A DNA stretch of 8,863 bases from Actinomycetota bacterium (GTDB taxonomy: Bacteria > Actinomycetota > Rubrobacteria > Rubrobacterales > Rubrobacteraceae), in contig JAIVIG010000032.1 of the NCBI GenBank assembly GCA_020200675.1, positions 1 through 8,863 on the forward strand. Reading direction: 5' to 3'. A program made the position numbers and the translations under genes. Positions 8,697-8,863 of the stretch are shown here, one piece after another. The notes under the pieces were generated by a model, which saw nothing but the letters and a program-made list of their open reading frames with translations, was not told the origin of the DNA and did not search any database. The first letter of the stretch is position 1; the number at the start of each line of letters is the position of its first letter.

Positions 8697-8751
8697 CCTA
8701 TCTAAACAAGAGCTCGACGAGGCGCTGGACGCGCGAGATGACGGGGATGTA
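8695..8751 (+). pseudogene. Remnant of a second fumC 3' end
   Basis: These 57 bases align with the last 59 bases of fumC (5754-5812) at about 46 of 59 columns, with two single-base gaps. Read in the fumC frame they give D-L-S-K-Q-E-L-D-E-A-L-D-A-R, then a net 2-base deletion, then M-T-G; fumC reads D-L-S-E-E-E-L-D-E-A-L-D-A-K-K-M-T-G. Several differences are synonymous (CTT/CTC, GAT/GAC, CTA/CTG, GAT/GAC), so the piece diverged as coding DNA before it decayed. The longest exact match is 12 bases (5797-5808 and 8736-8747). No fumC sequence is recognisable upstream of about 8695. It is not translated as fumarase. Confidence 0.85.
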
Positions 8752-8776
8752 CAGTAATGGGGATGGCGCCGCACAG

Positions 8777-8806
8777 GTGCCAGGGTGGGGTCGGAGCGCG
8801 TATAGT
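8777..8806 (+). promoter_or_regulatory. Candidate promoter for the gene at 8826
   Basis: GTGCCA (8777-8782, four of six bases matching TTGACA) and TATAGT (8801-8806, five of six matching TATAAT) are 18 bases apart. Transcription would start near 8812, leaving a very short leader before the ATG at 8826. Confidence 0.4.
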
Positions 8807-8814
8807 CATTTTGT

Positions 8815-8820
8815 AGGAGA
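8815..8820 (+). promoter_or_regulatory. Ribosome binding site for the gene at 8826
   Basis: AGGAGA lies 5 bases before the ATG, and this good spacing supports the partial gene call. Confidence 0.6.
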
Positions 8821-8825
8821 CAGAG

Positions 8826-8863
8826 ATGGCCGATCTTCCTTCTACATCAGCGTCCGTGGCGGG
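8826..8863 (+). CDS. 5' end of an unidentified gene (partial)
   Basis: Twelve codons are visible (M-A-D-L-P-S-T-S-A-S-V-A) before the window ends. AGGAGA sits 5 bases upstream and a candidate promoter lies before it. The sequence is too short to assign a family. Because it follows the fumC remnant directly, it may be the gene that originally lay downstream of fumC. Confidence 0.6.
   Translation, partial: MADLPSTSASVA

Overview
The window looks like chromosomal DNA from a high-GC actinobacterium, and a Rubrobacter-type genome is my best guess. This is inferred from GC-rich codon use, several GTG and TTG starts, and the mix of protein families. No rRNA or tRNA is present to confirm it. The class II fumarase gene is the one firm metabolic anchor.

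Layout. Positions 1-982 (minus strand) hold a membrane-anchored GAF sensor gene that appears cut off inside its GAF domain, followed 13 bases later by the start of another minus-strand gene that leaves the window. Positions 983-1705 contain no convincing gene, only a few short direct and inverted repeats. Positions 1706-2476 (plus) encode a two-module VOC (glyoxalase-fold) protein. Convergent to it, a tight minus-strand operon (4322 to 2492) encodes a DUF1802 protein and two tandem paralogous membrane TPR proteins. Divergent from that operon is fumC (4404-5813, plus), with TATAAT boxes on both strands in the 81-base gap.

Downstream of fumC come three plus-strand genes: an EcsC-family protein (5866-6549), a HEAT-like repeat protein with a very basic tail (6646-7470), and a FemAB-like acyltransferase-fold protein (7557-8696). 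Next is a 57-bp remnant of a second fumC 3' end (8695-8751), about 78% identical to the last 59 bp of the intact gene. A candidate promoter and the first 38 bases of another gene (8826-8863) follow.

The central observation is that the EcsC, HEAT and FemAB-like genes are bracketed by an intact fumC 3' end on the left and a decayed, diverged fumC 3' end on the right. This is the footprint expected if a segment entered at the fumC 3' end, supplied a replacement C-terminus and displaced the old one. An old tandem fumC duplication that then decayed would look similar. No integrase is visible in the segment. The three genes have no known joint function; I infer only that they form an accessory cassette next to a housekeeping gene. 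The DUF1802 and TPR operon and the VOC gene look like ordinary resident genes.
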